Source: Lentisphaeria bacterium (lineage in GTDB: Bacteria; Verrucomicrobiota; Lentisphaeria; Victivallales; Victivallaceae). From it: 64,000 nt of DNA. The notes under the pieces were generated by a model. The model was not told the origin of the DNA. It searched no databases and saw only the letters and a list, made by a program, of their open reading frames with translations. The DNA is taken from positions 3,596,001 to 3,660,000 of the forward strand of contig CP091727.1 in the NCBI GenBank assembly GCA_022009855.1. Direction: 5' to 3'. Positions 62,299-64,000 of this stretch are shown here, piece by piece; the stretch's first letter is position 1; each line of letters starts with the position of its first letter. The translations under genes were made by a program, and so were the position numbers.

Positions 62299-63176
62299 TT
62301 ACGCGAAGAGGCGCTGCATTGTCCGGCAGATGTCGGCGATGCTGCTGTGGGTTCTCACCAGGATGGTTTCACACTGGATGCACTTCAGGCGTGGAGCGGT
62401 TTTCAGCAGACCGACGACATGTGGCCAGTCGATATTGCCGCACCCCGGGGTTTTGTGCTGATCGTACTGTCCGATATTGTCATGGAGGTGGCAGGTGGTG
62501 ATCTCCGGGTGGAGTTTTTCCAGAATGTGGTCATCCCACTGAAGCGGCGCCCAATCCTTCCAGCCGCCGACGGGGGCGCAGTCGTCGGCGAAACCGCGGT
62601 CGCATTTCATGAGGTTTGCGTGGCCGGAGTCGTAGCAGATGCCGAGGCAGGGGGAATGGAAGTGATGAACCGCGTCGAGCAGTTTTTCCGGTGTGTTGTT
62701 GGGGAACCAAATGTTTTCGATGGCGATGGTGATGCCGAGCTCCTCCGCGACCGGCAGCAGAACCTCCAGTGAGGCGAGGAGGGCGTCATGGAGCTGCTGG
62801 AGGGAATAACCCCGCCATTCCTTTACGGCATTGCCGGTGTGGATGGTGATGCTGTCGACGCCGAATTCCGCCGTGATGCGGAGTGCGAGTTTCAGTCGGT
62901 CGAGCATGGCACTGCGCAGCCGGGGATCGGGTACGTTGAGGTCTTCGTTGGTTCCGGAATGGCGCGTGCGCGTCGACGAAGGTCAGGCCGGCCTGGGCAA
63001 TCTCCTCTTTGAGTTGGGTTTTCAGGCGCGGATTCTGCATGCACTGGCTGATGAGCACATCGGAGAGCACCAGGTGGCGGGCGCCGTTTGCGGCGAACTC
63101 CTCCATGATGAAGGGACGCATTTTTTTCCGTGCAGAATTCGTAGTCGAAGAGATAGGTAATCGGAACCGGATACAT
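62299..63176 (-). CDS. Sugar phosphate isomerase/epimerase family protein (AP_endonuc_2 TIM barrel; frame-broken)
   Basis: About 292 residues. Strands and metal ligands of the xylose-isomerase-like barrel are visible: DSITIHTGNAVKEWRGYSLQ, IAIENIWFPNNTPEKLLD, CLGICYDSGHANLMKC (metal-binding Asp and His), then ITTCHLHDNIGQYDQHKTPG and GNIDWPHVVGLLK. Breaks lie near 63121-63127 (T run) and 62958-62972. Such proteins isomerise or epimerise ketoses or inositols. It lies downstream of, and on the same strand as, the partial glycosidase-like gene, which suggests a sugar-use cluster. Confidence 0.82.
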
Positions 63177-63290
63177 GATGAAATCCTCTTTTCTCACAAC
63201 CAAGTGGATAAATTTTAATTAACATATCATGATCCGGAGGAAATACAAATCTCTTTTGTGACGCGATGAGAAATCGTGTCTCCACGGCAA

Positions 63291-64000
63291 TCATAGGCGC
63301 CGGGTCAGCTCGTAGACCGCGATTACCCGCTCTCCTCGGAAGTTCTCCAGCTTGATCCGGTTTCCGGTAAAGGACACTTGTTCGAGACGATTTCCGTCGA
63401 AATCGAGGGCAAAGAGGGTGAAGCCCGTCAAATCGCGCCGGGAGGCCAGCGTGATCCTGCTCCGTTCCGCCAGCAGGGGCGGCCGCCCCCAGCGTTCGAC
63501 GATGGACAAACTGCCGTCGCGGAATCGCTGATCGGTGTTGAACACAGGGAAGAAGTGAAACAGCAGTATCCGCTCCGATTCCGCCAGCGGACGATTGTCC
63601 ATGGCAACAGCCGCAGCCGTCGTAAACTGCCGGTCCGACGCGATGGAGAATGTTTTGCCGGAAAGCGTTTTACCCGCCGGGAGAACAAACGCCTCCGCCG
63701 TCGGCGCGGCAAGTCGGAACGTGCCGTTTTTGACATCCCACTCCATCTCCCCGGTGGAGCTTTGGAACTTTCCTGCTCGATCACACGGCGGCTGACGACC
63801 TTCTGCGCCGCGAGACTGTGCAGTACCTGCCAGTCGTCACCGGCTTCCGGCAGGCGGCTGATTCGCCTGCCGCTGCTGCGGATTACTGCCCGGGTTTGCG
63901 GGGGCAGGGGAAGCGTGCCGTCTTCCTCGTTGACGGCGCAGCCGATCCGGGAGAGCAGGGCGAGCTGACGGGTTCGGGCGGCGGAGTGGAAAATCTGCGA
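63291..64000 (-). CDS. C-terminal part of a secreted glycosidase-like protein, paralogue of the 16108-19322 gene (partial)
   Basis: The protein continues past the right edge. The visible 236 residues form a beta-rich C-terminal domain that aligns with the end of the large protein at 16108-19322: here GEMEWDVKNGTFRLAAPTAE and RPLAESERILLFHFFPVFNT, there GELKIDAPSGTLAICTPRSE and RKLTESRSILLLHLTDVSNS. One break lies near 63755-63765. Its catalytic part is outside the window. It suggests a fifth enzyme cassette. Confidence 0.65.

Overview
The window looks like chromosome of a carbohydrate-degrading Lentisphaerota bacterium (Victivallis-like; inference from content, no marker phylogeny was possible). 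The clues are high G+C coding DNA, several type-II-secretion-like pseudopilins with the FTLIELLIVIAIIA N-terminus and an H-X(9-11)-DG tail, many secreted glycosidase-like proteins each beside a GntR or AraC regulator, and a Gld-type ABC/DUF4340 operon of the kind seen in PVC bacteria.

Layout. 1-1002: end of a sugar O-acetyltransferase and two small membrane proteins. 1210-5489: GntR regulator, pseudopilin, GH39-like enzyme. 5540-12355: three tandem OpgB/MdoB-like phosphoglycerol transferases. 12488-16104: rpmE, prfA, suhB, an SNF-type Na+ symporter. 16108-21199: a GH-A-type secreted protein and pseudopilin, divergent from an AraC regulator, followed by two tandem-repeat arrays (54-bp and 139-bp units). 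22223-25788: two secreted hypotheticals and an SOS-like umuD / flavin reductase / umuC operon. 25973-29153: an AT-rich island with one large unrecognised protein and an IS630-type element, next to tRNA-Ser(CGA). 29781-37660: cysS, a PhoB/PhoR-like two-component pair, a lipase-like hydrolase, a lipoprotein with a pseudopilin-like tail, a small HTH protein and a lone hisF. 37922-40342: an IS66 element with a perfect 8-bp target duplication. 40482-41803: a dicarboxylate/glutamate symporter. 41863-50091: two more regulator/pseudopilin/enzyme cassettes. 50191-59361: membrane protein, SMR exporter, flavodoxin, thrC, and an ABC/GldG/DUF4340 operon. 59486-61976: a glycerol-1-phosphate dehydrogenase gene split by a second IS630-type element. 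62299-64000: sugar-phosphate isomerase and the end of another secreted glycosidase-like protein.

How the parts fit. The recurring unit is regulator + one pseudopilin + one secreted polysaccharide-acting enzyme. It occurs four times in complete form, each time with the pseudopilin immediately upstream of the enzyme. This suggests substrate-induced cassettes that express a dedicated pilin-like partner with each enzyme, and it is the best candidate here for an under-described system.

Data quality. More than half of the long genes, including prfA, thrC and an ABC ATPase, are broken by single-base shifts, mostly in G/C or A/T runs. I treat these as probable consensus errors. The coordinates given are for the reconstructed whole genes, with the positions of the breaks noted.
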